A DNA stretch of 64,000 bases from an uncultured Sphingobacteriales bacterium (GCA_937871285.1 CALMQS010000089.1:1-64000), one strand, 5' to 3'; counted from the stretch's first letter, positions 1 through 9,849 are shown. The notes: a model not told the origin generated them from the sequence alone. Numbers and translations are program-made.

Positions 1-3000
1 CGCCACTGAAAGCGATCTCGTAAAATTTGGCAGGACTACCGCTCAACTCTACTTTACGGCTTAGATGATTGAGTCTTGTTGCAGCGTAATTGTCGTTGAT
101 ATCAGTGGCCTCCAGGGCTTTTGAATACACATCGTTCAGGGTATTCTCCGACGTTTTCTTCCAGTTGGCATGCGAAGATCCGGGTGTGGCAAAGTTGAAC
201 TCTGAAAAGTTTCCAGTGGTCGTTAACCCGTCTGTGGTAGTGTTGACTGGCATCCAGTTGTAGCTGCTTTTCAGGCGCCATACGTTGCCATTGGTTCCCC
301 CGCTTTGAACAACCTGTGCTCCTGCCATATCCAGCGAAGGAACGGTATTGCTCCATACCTCAACACCTGCAGATACGATCCCCAGCCTAGTGTTGGATGC
401 ATTCACTTTGTAAACTGTTGTTGCCGCCGTTTGGGTCAGCATGTTCTTATTTGAAGCTGTTCCCACTTTTAGGCCCATGGAGGAATATTTTCTGTAGGCC
501 GGTGTGGTCTCCGTCATAAAGCGGTTACCATAACCATCGGTTTGCACCGACTTAACAGGCGCCCCGCTGTAAAAATCAAACCCCAGGGTCTGAGAGGTGG
601 TTTGAATGCCGTTTACATAGTTGATCACCGTTTGACCCAGCGGCACGTAGGGATAGTCTTCGCGTGCAGAAAGGGTAGCTTTTACTTGAGAGTCGGATGT
701 CCATCCCTTTTCATCCACCGTTTTTACTTCCGAAAAACGCTCCTGGATTAGTCCCTGGTACCTTAAATCGTACGTATGGCCTATATAGCTATAAGAGGAT
801 AGCCGACTTTTATAATGATTAAAAAATTGTGACGGAGAATCATTTTCCAGCCCGTCGTGCAGAAAGTGATTGACCGTCTCACTGAGCTTTTTACCGTCTT
901 TATCGTATTGTATGATGCGCCTGGTACTACCAATGCCGTGCAGGAATTTTTTTATGGAGATATTCCTGGAATCTATGGTACCGTGTGTAATTACATTGTG
1001 GGTATAAGGGGTCTCGGTCATATTGCGGTAGATCATGTTTTCGCGGAACACCTCAAACTGGTAGGCGGTGCTGCCTGCCACTTGCCTGGCAACAGTCTCA
1101 CCGCTGTTCTTTATACTGGTCGTTACTGTTACGTATTCATATATTACACCCGGAGGAGGAATCTCTCTTCCGAGAACAAACAATTCATTATTATCTTTGT
1201 ATAATAGCCTTTTATATTCTTTTCTAGCTTCATCCGGAATATCAAGTTCGTTCCCAAAAACAGGAAACATTGGATTTTGCATGACACTTGGTTCATAAGA
1301 AGTAATACCAGAAGATATAGAGGCATTTCCTGGATGATTATAACTGTAACTGACCATTATATCACTTTCATTTTGAGTATGTTTTAATGATTTAACGCGG
1401 ATACCTCCTCCGAAAAGAATGGGTCTATTAGAAATAGATAGATTTCCTTTCGCAGGCACCTCAGTTAATACACAAGAAGGTTCATTGGTCACTGCTTGCT
1501 TAGCATACTTATAATAGTTTTTAAACTCGTCATTATTCACCACAATATAGTCTGCTCCAATTTGATTAATTATTGGAGGAGTAGTAAAATTCTTAGTGTC
1601 AACAGAAGTATAAGTAGGGTAGTAACGGGAGAAAAATTTTTGACAAGATTCATAAGGGGCAGTTGGCATGGACGGTCTTGTTGTCATTTTATAGAAAATA
1701 AAATTAATTGGATCTCCTACTTTGAAAACATCATTAAGATTTAGTCCATTTGTTGTAAAAAAATTTAGTTTTAAATTTCCATTTATTGCGCCTGGAGGAA
1801 TGGGGCCATATAACCAATTGCTAATATCATCGAACTTCACAATTTCAATCGCATAATTTTCAAACAAAACGCTTTTGCAATAAGTGTCTGATTCATAATT
1901 GATTTTCATGATTCCACCTGAAGCAGAAGAAATATTTCGTAGTGACCAAGAGTCTACTGATTTTGCTGATGTTAGTGATGTTTGCCTGCCAAGAGCCTCA
2001 TTATTATTAATTAATGCAGTTTGATAATCACTCTTATACATTCCCCACGCATCATAGCTATCCTTATGGTATGGTGGGTTTTTGGTAGTACGGTAGGTCT
2101 TATTCACGTCAACTGTAGTAACACCCCCTGAAAGTGTATAATTATACGTTCCAAATCCAGCGTCTACTAAAGTTTTTTTTACAATTACTCCTACATAATC
2201 CTGATTAACATCTGCGGAAACCAAGAGATCTCCAACTTCTGCACTCCCAGTCCCAGTAAGACCTGTCAATGCCCTCCCTGAAATACTTCTCTGATCAGCA
2301 GGGTCTAGCTCATATTCGAACCTTGTCGGGGGAATAACGCTTGATCCCTCTTTTCCCCTGCATAAAATATTTTTGAGAGTGAGCTTACCGCTTTTTACAG
2401 TTGGTGTATTGATATCAAAACTGTTTGTATTGCGGGGGCATAACGAATAGTCGTAGCTGAAATCAATGATCCTGATTGCCTTTTCTTCCAGCGTAAACCG
2501 ATTCACTGCATCTACATCCGTCCTTTCCAGGACATTTGCCGCCAACTCACAATCGGAACAAGAAACTGTTCTTGTAGCAAGAGGCTTATATGCATTGCTG
2601 TTGCCCGAAGAAGGCAGCACAAAAAGACTGTCTGAAGCATTTAATAAATAGATCCTGTCTAACCGCAGGCTCTGGCTGGAGTTGATATTGAATAGTCCCG
2701 CATATTGATAATCCTGCTTGGTAGCCTTATTGAACACCTGGGGTGAAGCACCCTTGCCGTCCAGCCTGATATCTTTTTCAAACAGCGCAATATGAGACCG
2801 GGTACGGATGGCATTTAAATAATATATTTCCTTTTTCCCAATGGAGCAATTTTGGAACTCATTGTCCTCATCCCGGTGATATCCTTCGGAAGGGTTACGC
2901 CATACATAATTATTGGTCCACTTGCCGTATTCAAAGTTCACCCAGTATCCCCAGTCGTTACCATCGGCTATACCATTACCGTTGCGGTCAACGAAGTCGG

Positions 3001-4711
3001 GACCGGTGATCGTGGTAAGATACCATGTATAAGCATAAGGATTGGATTTGGTGCCCCGGTTAAAAAAAACCTGATTGAATCCACCATTCTTTATCTTTTC
3101 TTGGTAATTCTCTTCACCCCAGCTATAGGCAGGCAGCCCGTAATGATAGGTCACTCCCGATTCGTTGGTGATGGAAAAACCTTCTATCATGTAGGATGAA
3201 TAACGGTCTGACTTGTTATACCCTTTGGAATTACTTGGCTTAATGGCAGGTCCAATATCTATATGTCTGGTGCCGGCAAGCTTCCCGCCTGAATAGCCAT
3301 AAGTACCATCACCGTCACCATAAGTAGGGGTGGCAAAAGGAGGAACAACTGATCTTAAATTCAGGGCCGGGTTGGAATAGGCATTAAAATTCTGCCTGTA
3401 AGAATTGGAGAAATCGCCTTCAAACCGAAATTGAGGTTGCGCATTGGTCACCCCGGGGGAGTAATAATTAACAGACCTGGAGCCGTCTGCTTTTTTCCTG
3501 TTCTGCCCCAGCACTTCCCCCTGGAACAGGTATGGCCGCATACTGCCTCCCAGACCCTGTGCCACCACGCGGTAGTTATCAAAATCAGGGTAGGCGCCGC
3601 CCTGGACCTGGTTGGGATCGGGGTAGTCAACAATATTTTTTTCAGCGGGATCTTCCAGCAATGCGTAGCTATCGAAGGCCATATCGTATGGCACCATATT
3701 GGTCATGGAATTTCCCCCTATTGTTTCTGATATCTCCCCCCAGCCCGACCCATATATGCTTCCATGTGTGTACACGTTTGTGGATTTATCGATCCAGGAG
3801 CGCCTTTTATTATAGCCTAAAGAGACATTAAAATAAGATACCGGTATGTCAATGGAAAAAGAAGAAACATCTGTTTGCACACCTGCATCCTCAGATCCGC
3901 TAACAGATGATGTGATCCAAGCGGCACTAAAGGAAGCCTGACCGCCACCAGTGCGGATAGAAGCCCCCAACAACGAACTATTCCCTGAACCATATCCTAT
4001 GCCTCCCGAAGCGCCTGCGTTAAGGGACTTAAAATTGGTACTGAACCCGATGCCAAAATTTGCATTAATGTCTGATCCTATTCTTGCATTTACTCCACCC
4101 GAAACATAAGTCCCACTGGAAGAACTCATACCAATACCGATGCTAGCATTAACACCGACATTTCCAATTTTCCAACTCTTCCCAAGACTAGCACTCAAGC
4201 CTAGTCCTCCCGTACTGAATCCTTTATAGCTATCATCAGAGAATGACAAATTCACTCCAACAGTTGCGGCATTAGCAATACCGATATTTACTCCCACGCT
4301 ATAGGTTTTTGTTACGCCTTCTTCCATGTACACATGGCTGTTATTTTGCGGATTATACCAATCGTCTGGATAACCATTCACATTCCTGTTAATGGCTCCC
4401 GGATTTAAAGTCCAGCCCAGCCCCACCCAACTGGCATCTTCATTAGGCTGTATGCCTGCATGGTAAGATAACGACAAGGGGTAACCGCCCTCCGGTCCAG
4501 GAACTTCCAGCAATGGAATATTATAAGTGAAATCGCCTGTTTGAAGATTTACCATGTCGGTTGTATCTACCGGTTCAAAACTGGTAGCCTCAGGCGCTGT
4601 TGGTCCTGAAGTAAGCGCAAAGGAAATAACGGGTAAAATAGTATTGCTAAGCATTACAGCCATTAGCGTAGCGGCAATCCTGCGGCGGTAGCGTGCTTTT
4701 CTCAAGAGCAT
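1..4711 (-). CDS. Giant SpvB/RHS-like secreted protein, C-terminus outside window
   Basis: The minus-strand frame starts at the ATG at 4711-4709. I read it as open in every stretch I translated down to base 1, so at least 1570 codons are present and the C-terminus lies outside the window. The N-terminus is basic (MLLRKARYRRR) followed by a hydrophobic signal-like segment. Next comes the hallmark of Bacteroidota SpvB/YD proteins: LQTGDFTYNIPLLEVPGPEG, then SYHAGIQPNEDASWVGLGW. Residues about 140-270 are rich in Gly, Ser, Asn and Ala with alternating small residues. Later parts contain many Tyr/Gly/Asn-rich strands (GYGNRFMTE, YQFEVFRENM), typical of the beta-strand shell of RHS/TcC-like proteins. 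The family forms large surface or secreted shells, often with variable C-terminal toxin domains; any such domain here would lie beyond the left edge. Signal peptide and family are read from sequence; the toxin or adhesin role is inference. Confidence 0.8.
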   Translation of the reverse strand, partial: MLLRKARYRRRIAATLMAVMLSNTILPVISFALTSGPTAPEATSFEPVDTTDMVNLQTGDFTYNIPLLEVPGPEGGYPLSLSYHAGIQPNEDASWVGLGWTLNPGAINRNVNGYPDDWYNPQNNSHVYMEEGVTKTYSVGVNIGIANAATVGVNLSFSDDSYKGFSTGGLGLSASLGKSWKIGNVGVNASIGIGMSSSSGTYVSGGVNARIGSDINANFGIGFSTNFKSLNAGASGGIGYGSGNSSLLGASIRTGGGQASFSAAWITSSVSGSEDAGVQTDVSSFSIDIPVSYFNVSLGYNKRRSWIDKSTNVYTHGSIYGSGWGEISETIGGNSMTNMVPYDMAFDSYALLEDPAEKNIVDYPDPNQVQGGAYPDFDNYRVVAQGLGGSMRPYLFQGEVLGQNRKKADGSRSVNYYSPGVTNAQPQFRFEGDFSNSYRQNFNAYSNPALNLRSVVPPFATPTYGDGDGTYGYSGGKLAGTRHIDIGPAIKPSNSKGYNKSDRYSSYMIEGFSITNESGVTYHYGLPAYSWGEENYQEKIKNGGFNQVFFNRGTKSNPYAYTWYLTTITGPDFVDRNGNGIADGNDWGYWVNFEYGKWTNNYVWRNPSEGYHRDEDNEFQNCSIGKKEIYYLNAIRTRSHIALFEKDIRLDGKGASPQVFNKATKQDYQYAGLFNINSSQSLRLDRIYLLNASDSLFVLPSSGNSNAYKPLATRTVSCSDCELAANVLERTDVDAVNRFTLEEKAIRIIDFSYDYSLCPRNTNSFDINTPTVKSGKLTLKNILCRGKEGSSVIPPTRFEYELDPADQRSISGRALTGLTGTGSAEVGDLLVSADVNQDYVGVIVKKTLVDAGFGTYNYTLSGGVTTVDVNKTYRTTKNPPYHKDSYDAWGMYKSDYQTALINNNEALGRQTSLTSAKSVDSWSLRNISSASGGIMKINYESDTYCKSVLFENYAIEIVKFDDISNWLYGPIPPGAINGNLKLNFFTTNGLNLNDVFKVGDPINFIFYKMTTRPSMPTAPYESCQKFFSRYYPTYTSVDTKNFTTPPIINQIGADYIVVNNDEFKNYYKYAKQAVTNEPSCVLTEVPAKGNLSISNRPILFGGGIRVKSLKHTQNESDIMVSYSYNHPGNASISSGITSYEPSVMQNPMFPVFGNELDIPDEARKEYKRLLYKDNNELFVLGREIPPPGVIYEYVTVTTSIKNSGETVARQVAGSTAYQFEVFRENMIYRNMTETPYTHNVITHGTIDSRNISIKKFLHGIGSTRRIIQYDKDGKKLSETVNHFLHDGLENDSPSQFFNHYKSRLSSYSYIGHTYDLRYQGLIQERFSEVKTVDEKGWTSDSQVKATLSAREDYPYVPLGQTVINYVNGIQTTSQTLGFDFYSGAPVKSVQTDGYGNRFMTETTPAYRKYSSMGLKVGTASNKNMLTQTAATTVYKVNASNTRLGIVSAGVEVWSNTVPSLDMAGAQVVQSGGTNGNVWRLKSSYNWMPVNTTTDGLTTTGNFSEFNFATPGSSHANWKKTSENTLNDVYSKALEATDINDNYAATRLNHLSRKVELSGSPAKFYEIAFSG

Positions 4712-5121
4712 ATCCAGGGTTTAAAATATGTAGAGATAGTATTTGAAATCTTATCCTGTAAAATAACAAGGGTACTGTCTGAACAATACAACGGCTCACC
4801 TACTGCAATGCACGAACCAACTTTGCCATTGGCCTTACCAAGTTTGTGTTTGCTTATTGCAAATCTTTTACGGATCAATCAATGAAAAAAAATGAAAAAA
4901 AGAGAAAGAAAAATGGCGGAATCATTAGCACAAGGTCAGGGTTAGCTATTTTTCTTTAAGTAATAAAAATTACTTGCTTGTTAAATTAAAAGTAGATGGT
5001 TAATTTGATTTTTCAAAGTTTATTTATGAATTTTTCTTCAAGAAAAATTATTTGATTCAGTAGTAAGTAAAACAATTAAAACGAATAATAATAAACCCTT
5101 ATTGCTGTGAAGTGTTTCCAT
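4712..5121. other. Intergenic, AT-rich, no gene seen
   Basis: About 410 bases between the start of the SpvB/RHS-like gene and the stop of the GspF-like gene. It is AT-rich with purine runs around 4883-4916. It must carry the promoter of the SpvB/RHS-like gene on the minus strand, but I could not find a clean TAnnTTTG box there. No hairpin strong enough to call a terminator was seen. Confidence 0.5.
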
Positions 5122-6282
5122 TTATAAGGGCTGTCCCAGTTTAAACATAGGCAGGTACATGGCGATAAGAATAAGACCTACTACAAACCCGAGAACAACA
5201 ATAATTAATGGTTCCAGCAATTTACTCAGCATTCCGGTTTGATACTCCACCTCATTACTATATTGTTCCGATATCCGGTTAAAAAAAAGCTCAAGCTGAT
5301 TTACCTGTTCGCCTACCTTAACCAGCGTAATCATCTTTAAAGGATATACCGGGTGCTCTTGAAGGCTCTTATGAAAAGGGATCCCATTCATTACCCTTTC
5401 TTCAATTATATACAGGGAAGCTTCAATGGGATAAAAACCTATCATTTGTCTGGTCATTTGCAAGGCCTGCAGCAAGGGGACTTTTGAGCTGTTTAAAAGC
5501 GCCATTGTATTAGCAAACCGGGAAAGATATATTTTATGAACAATGGATCCGATTACCGGAATGCTAAGAATAATTCTGGAAGATATATCTCTAAACCAAT
5601 TCTTGTTTCTTTGGCGATGACCAACAAAAATTGCTAAAAATAAAAAAAGTATAAAATATTTAAGGAATCTTTTAAAAATGGATGAGCCTTCAATTACAGC
5701 CTTCGTAATTGGTGGCAAATCACTTCCAAACCTCTTAAAAACATCGGAGAACATGGGAACAACGTAGCCAACCATAAAAGAGATAGCAAGAAATGCTACC
5801 GTAAGCACAACAAAAGGATAAGTTAGGGCGCCGATAACCTGCCTACGTTGTTTGATTTTTTTTTGATAATAAAACGCCATATCCTTTAATACCTGAACCA
5901 GTTTGCCAGACTCTTCCCCGATAAGCACACTAAAATATTCATACTTAGAGAATTTCCCGGAACTGCGTAAAGCAGCAGATAAGGAAGCTCCACTTACAAT
6001 TTGCTCCAATAGTTTATCAAAAACGGTTTTCCTTTTTTTGTTTTTTTGTTCATCTCTTAACATTTCAAGAATAGTACGTATATCAACTCCGGCCTCCAAT
6101 AGCGTACTAAGCTCCAGGTAAAAGTTTTCTTTCACCCTGTCGTTTATTATACTTATTCCAAGGTTTATGTCTTTATTTAGAAATTCCCATATGCTTTTTT
6201 CCTCACCATTCTTTTCAGCCGAAGTGCCTCGCGGCGTTTTCACATGAGTTCTTATTTTTCTTATGTCAACAATGTTACTCAT
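5122..6282 (-). CDS. Type II secretion/type IV pilus inner-membrane platform protein (GspF/PilC-like)
   Basis: A 386-residue protein of the T2SSF family, which forms the inner-membrane platform on which the assembly ATPase acts to polymerise pseudopilins. It has the duplicated T2SSF arrangement: a first cytoplasmic helical domain (FYLELSTLLEAGVDIRTILE), a membrane segment after ALTYPFVVLTVAFLAISFMV, a second membrane segment (FKRFLKYFILFLFLAIFVG), a second cytoplasmic domain (LSRFANTMALLNSSKVPLLQ, then GIPFHKSL), and a C-terminal membrane segment (LLEPLIIVVLGFVVGLILIA). Length fits the family (about 400). It is the last gene of a five-gene minus-strand operon and overlaps the preceding pseudopilin gene by 8 bp. 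No ATPase, secretin or prepilin peptidase gene is in the window, so the machine must be completed elsewhere. Confidence 0.9.
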   Translation of the reverse strand: MSNIVDIRKIRTHVKTPRGTSAEKNGEEKSIWEFLNKDINLGISIINDRVKENFYLELSTLLEAGVDIRTILEMLRDEQKNKKRKTVFDKLLEQIVSGASLSAALRSSGKFSKYEYFSVLIGEESGKLVQVLKDMAFYYQKKIKQRRQVIGALTYPFVVLTVAFLAISFMVGYVVPMFSDVFKRFGSDLPPITKAVIEGSSIFKRFLKYFILFLFLAIFVGHRQRNKNWFRDISSRIILSIPVIGSIVHKIYLSRFANTMALLNSSKVPLLQALQMTRQMIGFYPIEASLYIIEERVMNGIPFHKSLQEHPVYPLKMITLVKVGEQVNQLELFFNRISEQYSNEVEYQTGMLSKLLEPLIIVVLGFVVGLILIAMYLPMFKLGQPL

Positions 6283-6757
6283 TACTGATAGGTTCTAATG
6301 CCATTAACTGCTTGGCTGAATAATGTTTCGTAAAAACAGGGCGCACCCCTATATCATCTATATCAAGTGTGAGAATGATCTTATTCAAGAAGGGTAAGTC
6401 GTCCTTAATGAAATGAGGGTCGTAACCGACCAGCTTAAAATGAAAAGTATCAATCGAATTACCCGCTTCCCTAATAACAGCCTGCTTGCTCCATAAATAG
6501 CTTATCAGGGCATCTTCAGCAGGCATTTTAAACAATATTGACGTTTGCGACAAGGTATCTTTAAAATAATCACATCGTTCTATGTCTCTGTTTAAAGCCT
6601 TTTGAAATATGAGATACTCGTTTACAGTATCAGACTTAACGCTGTACTTCCGGAATTGATTATTTAATAAAAGATAGGAATAAAAAACAATGCCGGTGAG
6701 GATAGCGCTTAAAAGCAATGCTACCACAAGCTCCATTATTGTAAATGCTTTTATCAT
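6275..6757 (-). CDS. Pseudopilin with prepilin-type N-terminus
   Basis: A 160-residue protein starting at ATG 6757 (a TTG one codon upstream is unlikely). The N-terminus MIKAFTIMELVVALLLSAIL is a type IV prepilin signal: short basic leader, cleavage between Ala and Phe, Glu at mature position 5, then a hydrophobic helix of about 20 residues. The -1 residue is Ala instead of the usual Gly. The rest is a soluble domain without recognisable family features (ERCDYFKDT, VGYDPHFIKDDLPF). It lies 16 nt after the stop of the upstream pseudopilin gene and overlaps gspF by 8 bp, so co-translation is likely. Best read as a minor pseudopilin (GspI/GspJ-like role); the exact position in the fibre cannot be assigned. 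Confidence 0.8.
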   Translation of the reverse strand: MIKAFTIMELVVALLLSAILTGIVFYSYLLLNNQFRKYSVKSDTVNEYLIFQKALNRDIERCDYFKDTLSQTSILFKMPAEDALISYLWSKQAVIREAGNSIDTFHFKLVGYDPHFIKDDLPFLNKIILTLDIDDIGVRPVFTKHYSAKQLMALEPISNE

Positions 6758-6773
6758 CAAATGGTTAAATAGT

Positions 6774-7130
6774 CTATTTTATACTAAAAAGGCGCACCTG
6801 CTCGTCTATTTTTTTATGTTGAACATTATCATACACAGTAAAAATAATTTTAACCATGTTATCTCCTTTATCATATACTTCCACTTGCTTGTTGATACGT
6901 ATTCCCGCTTCCTCAAATTCCTCATTAAAATAAGTCTTTAATTCGGCAGTTTGAACAATATAACGGTTAAGTGTATACCTGGTAGCCATTTTGTTAACAG
7001 CATAAGTACTTCCTGTAACCTGAATAAAAACTGTTGTAGCAATCCCGAACAGTGTCAGAAGAATAACCATCGCCACCAATGTTTCCAAAATTGTGGCAGC
7101 AGTAAGTCTAAAAAATTTTATTCCAGCCAT
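6774..7130 (-). CDS. Small pseudopilin with prepilin-type N-terminus
   Basis: A 118-residue protein starting at ATG 7130. The N-terminus has a short leader ending RLTAATILETLVAMVILL: Glu at mature position 5 and Ala at -1, followed by a hydrophobic helix, as in GspI/GspH-type minor pseudopilins. The C-terminal half is small and strand-rich (VYDKGDNMVKIIFTVYDN). It overlaps the preceding PilX-like gene by 13 bp and is followed after a short gap by the second pseudopilin. Non-canonical -1 Ala is shared with that neighbour, suggesting one dedicated prepilin peptidase that accepts Ala. Function beyond pseudopilus assembly is inference. Confidence 0.78.
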   Translation of the reverse strand: MAGIKFFRLTAATILETLVAMVILLTLFGIATTVFIQVTGSTYAVNKMATRYTLNRYIVQTAELKTYFNEEFEEAGIRINKQVEVYDKGDNMVKIIFTVYDNVQHKKIDEQVRLFSIK

Positions 7131-8380
7131 TGTACAATGTTTTGATCCAGAGCTTTGTCAAATATAGAAGACCCCAAAAAATACCCGGACATTGCGTGCC
7201 TGTCAATTGTCACATCTACCAAATGATTGTCAAATGTTACATTATCAGCCTTATAAATGAGAAAGTCAGTTAAAAGCACCCCTTTTAGGTTGCCTTTCAT
7301 TTGAACGTATCCCATACTGTATAGTATGCCGTGTACCGAGCTTCCTTTCCCAACTTCAATATACGTTTTATATATATCCTCAGCATCATCAGTAGTCGTT
7401 AATAATATTCCATCGAAATAGCAATGATTCCTAATCTTAATTAGTGGCTGAAGCGTGTTGCTTTTCGTTTTAGCAAGAACCAGTGCACTTGGATATCTAA
7501 AACTGCATTCATCTTCCACCACAATGCTATCGCGTGCAAACGCCTGAACACTGCCATTGAATGTTTTCCGGAATTTTATAACAGGAGCTACCAGGATGAC
7601 ATTTTCTAAAATTGCCGTTTCCCCTACTTCAATGATGCTGTCTGAAAAAATCATCACCTTGCCTTTAATACTTTGATCTTGCAGGATAATTTCGCCGGAA
7701 AAAATCATTAAAACAGTGGAGTCGGAAAAAGATTGCTTCAACGGATCGGAAGGAAGAGCAGTAATACCATCTTCACCATAAGAAGGTTCCTCAACCCAGT
7801 TTAGTTGTTTCAATATATGCTGAATATAAATTGCATTAAGCGAGGGCAACCGGTCATCACTTTTTTTTATCTTACCTTCAATTAAATGATCACGATCATA
7901 GCCGCGCTGGGCAATATAAGATGGTTTTATTCCTAAGCCAGAAAGATAAGCATCACCTATTAACTTTGTGTTGCCAACAACAGAAATGCTTCTCTTATGA
8001 TCTGCTATATATAAACAAGCATTCATGTAATCGGGCAAAGCCGATCCATACATAAAACTTCGTTCGTAAGTAAACTGACTTTGAAATGCATTAACGGTAG
8101 CTACGCGGAATAATCCCCAAATCTCCCTGGTGATCAAAACAGAATCCTTGCCACCGTCATATAGATCAAGCGTATCACTTTGATTGGCCTTTACAGTCGT
8201 ATCTGCCAAAACAATATTGATAGCTGATTGAGCATTGGTTGATAGCTTTTCATAAATCAGCGTTTCAGATTGTAAATTTCTGTTGAAATAAGCAAGAAGG
8301 ACAAGCGACATACAGATGATGGATAATACCAAAGCAATAATTACCGTTAGTACCAATGTGCTTCCCTCTATTCTTTTCAT
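7118..8380 (-). CDS. PilX/GspK-like protein with single N-terminal membrane helix
   Basis: A 420-residue protein beginning MKRIEGSTLVLTVIIALVLS. This is the layout of PilX/GspK-type proteins: a short basic leader ending in Gly, a hydrophobic helix without Glu at mature position 5, then a large exported domain. The exported part contains a stretch of repeated short strands (GNTKLIGDAYLSGLG, DQSIKGKVMIFSDSIIEVG, ILENVILVAPVIKF, GSSVHGILYSMGYVQMKG) that reads like a polymer-forming bactofilin/beta-helix fold. It follows the MORN protein gene by 4 nt and overlaps the next pseudopilin gene by 13 bp. GspK caps the pseudopilus tip in classical systems; a tip role here is inference, and the beta-helix assignment is a visual judgement. 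Confidence 0.65.
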   Translation of the reverse strand: MKRIEGSTLVLTVIIALVLSIICMSLVLLAYFNRNLQSETLIYEKLSTNAQSAINIVLADTTVKANQSDTLDLYDGGKDSVLITREIWGLFRVATVNAFQSQFTYERSFMYGSALPDYMNACLYIADHKRSISVVGNTKLIGDAYLSGLGIKPSYIAQRGYDRDHLIEGKIKKSDDRLPSLNAIYIQHILKQLNWVEEPSYGEDGITALPSDPLKQSFSDSTVLMIFSGEIILQDQSIKGKVMIFSDSIIEVGETAILENVILVAPVIKFRKTFNGSVQAFARDSIVVEDECSFRYPSALVLAKTKSNTLQPLIKIRNHCYFDGILLTTTDDAEDIYKTYIEVGKGSSVHGILYSMGYVQMKGNLKGVLLTDFLIYKADNVTFDNHLVDVTIDRHAMSGYFLGSSIFDKALDQNIVQWLE

Positions 8381-8384
8381 TACA

Positions 8385-8978
8385 TTAATTGTTGGTTGAA
8401 TCCTGAGATTTATTCTTGGGTATAGCAGGACTTTCAGGTATTATTTTTCCTTCTTTATACAATATTTTACTGGCGAGCGTATCATTTTGATATTCTAATT
8501 GATATCCTGATAACAGATCGCGCTTATAAGTATATTGTTTTACTTTTTTCCCTTGCATATCAAAAAAAGTATAATTCCCTTCTTTTTGGCCCTTACTCCA
8601 CGTCTGTGTACTTTTTATAGTTCCATTGGGGTACCAGGTTTGCCAAACACCATCTTTCATTCCATGATAAAAATTTCCTTTTTCATTCAAATTTTGGTTA
8701 GGATAAAATACTGTATAGCTGCCATGCAAAATCCTTCCGTCAAATCCTCCTTTGCTAATTAAAATATTATCTGATTTAAACCAGTAATATTCCTTTTCAA
8801 TTTCTAAAGGTTTTCCTCTTAATTTTTTGGGGGGCTTAATTGCATAGAACTCATAAATTGTATCGGCTTTTTGCATATAGACCCTGTTAGTAGCCTCTAC
8901 CGCCATTCCTTTTTGAGCGTAACCTGATAAGGTTCCGGCGATCAATATGACAAGTCCATATATTTTACATTGATGCAT
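8385..8978 (-). CDS. Secreted MORN-repeat protein
   Basis: A 197-residue protein with a signal peptide (KIYGLVILIAGTLSGYAQ). From about residue 80 it has repeated MORN_2 units of about 23 residues: GRILHGSYTVFYPNQN, GMKDGVWQTWYPNG, GQKEGNYTFFDMQG. Such proteins in Bacteroidota are often annotated YwqK-like and their role is unclear. It is the first gene of the five-gene pseudopilin operon, 4 nt ahead of the PilX-like gene, so a role as an exported partner or substrate of that machine is possible but not shown. A weak promoter-like box (TACTTTTA, minus strand) lies at 9003-8996, close to the start. Confidence 0.75.
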   Translation of the reverse strand: MHQCKIYGLVILIAGTLSGYAQKGMAVEATNRVYMQKADTIYEFYAIKPPKKLRGKPLEIEKEYYWFKSDNILISKGGFDGRILHGSYTVFYPNQNLNEKGNFYHGMKDGVWQTWYPNGTIKSTQTWSKGQKEGNYTFFDMQGKKVKQYTYKRDLLSGYQLEYQNDTLASKILYKEGKIIPESPAIPKNKSQDSTNN

Positions 8979-9849
8979 TTTCGGAATTTTAATTTTAAAA
9001 GTAGAGAATTTTTAAAGCATATTGGCAACTTTATCTTTATATAGCTATATAGGACAAAAGCCAAAACACATGGTTTAAGTGTCAATCTTTGTCATCACAT
9101 GTGCAAAAATATCATAATAGCCTTTGTATAAACAGGTTTTCCACCCCCGCAGCAATCCTTCTGCCTTTATAATTGCTCCTTTAGATTATTAAACAGAGGC
9201 AGAACCATTGCGCCCGGTAAAGTGATAGGGTAATTCAATCCTGTCGTTCAAATTTTATAGGAGTTTTTTTATTCCGGTGAACGCCTGAAATCAATTACAG
9301 GATACTTTAAGGATTAAATTTTTATGTAAACAAGTACTACCTCATTTCTTTTCATGAAATTTACTCCATCTATTGCTGTAAAAGCTCCGTCGTACCTGCA
9401 GCAAAGATATTGACCTGCCCCGGTCAGGAAAAGGTCTGCGCCACGATGGCTTTGCTCCTGGCTTCAGCTTGCTTCCTGTTTTCAAAAAAATCTCCACTTC
9501 AAATTTTGATATGCTGTTGCACACGGAGTTGTATTTTTTTGAAAAACCTTGTCCTTCCTCTGCAGGTCTAATAATAGTTTGTATCAACCGACAAATTTGG
9601 CTAAATCTTTTTTTTGCTGTGAAACTACGATTATACTGGTGGAGGCTTCTTATAGTGGTTGTTCCGGAAGTGAAAAAAAGATGGTGTGTACAACACTTAA
9701 TCAACGCGGTTCCCCTGATGGCAGTTATATGCAATTTGAGAAGGCAAAAACAAAGTATATTTGTAAGGATATGTTATCAGGAGTAAAGTGAAGTCAGGAA
9801 GAAAGGGTAAAAGTAGATCATTCGACTAAAAATTCGACTAAAATGAAAA
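8979..9849. other. Gene-poor stretch, no convincing coding region
   Basis: About 870 bases upstream of the pseudopilin operon. Short reading frames exist around 9342-9791 on both strands but show no domain, no signal peptide and no plausible codon pattern. A perfect 14-bp AT palindrome (TATATAGCTATATA) lies at 9038-9051, and a direct repeat of ATTCGACTAAAA at 9819-9842. Part of it must be the promoter region of the operon to the left. Confidence 0.45.

Noticed and set aside
9038..9051. 14-bp palindrome TATATAGCTATATA as operator
   Set aside because: Pure AT-type palindrome; similar TATAGCTATA words recur in the window by composition, so no regulatory claim is made.
9342..9791. Overlapping short open frames on both strands
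   Set aside because: No start context, domain or signal, and composition does not look coding; treated as gene-poor DNA.
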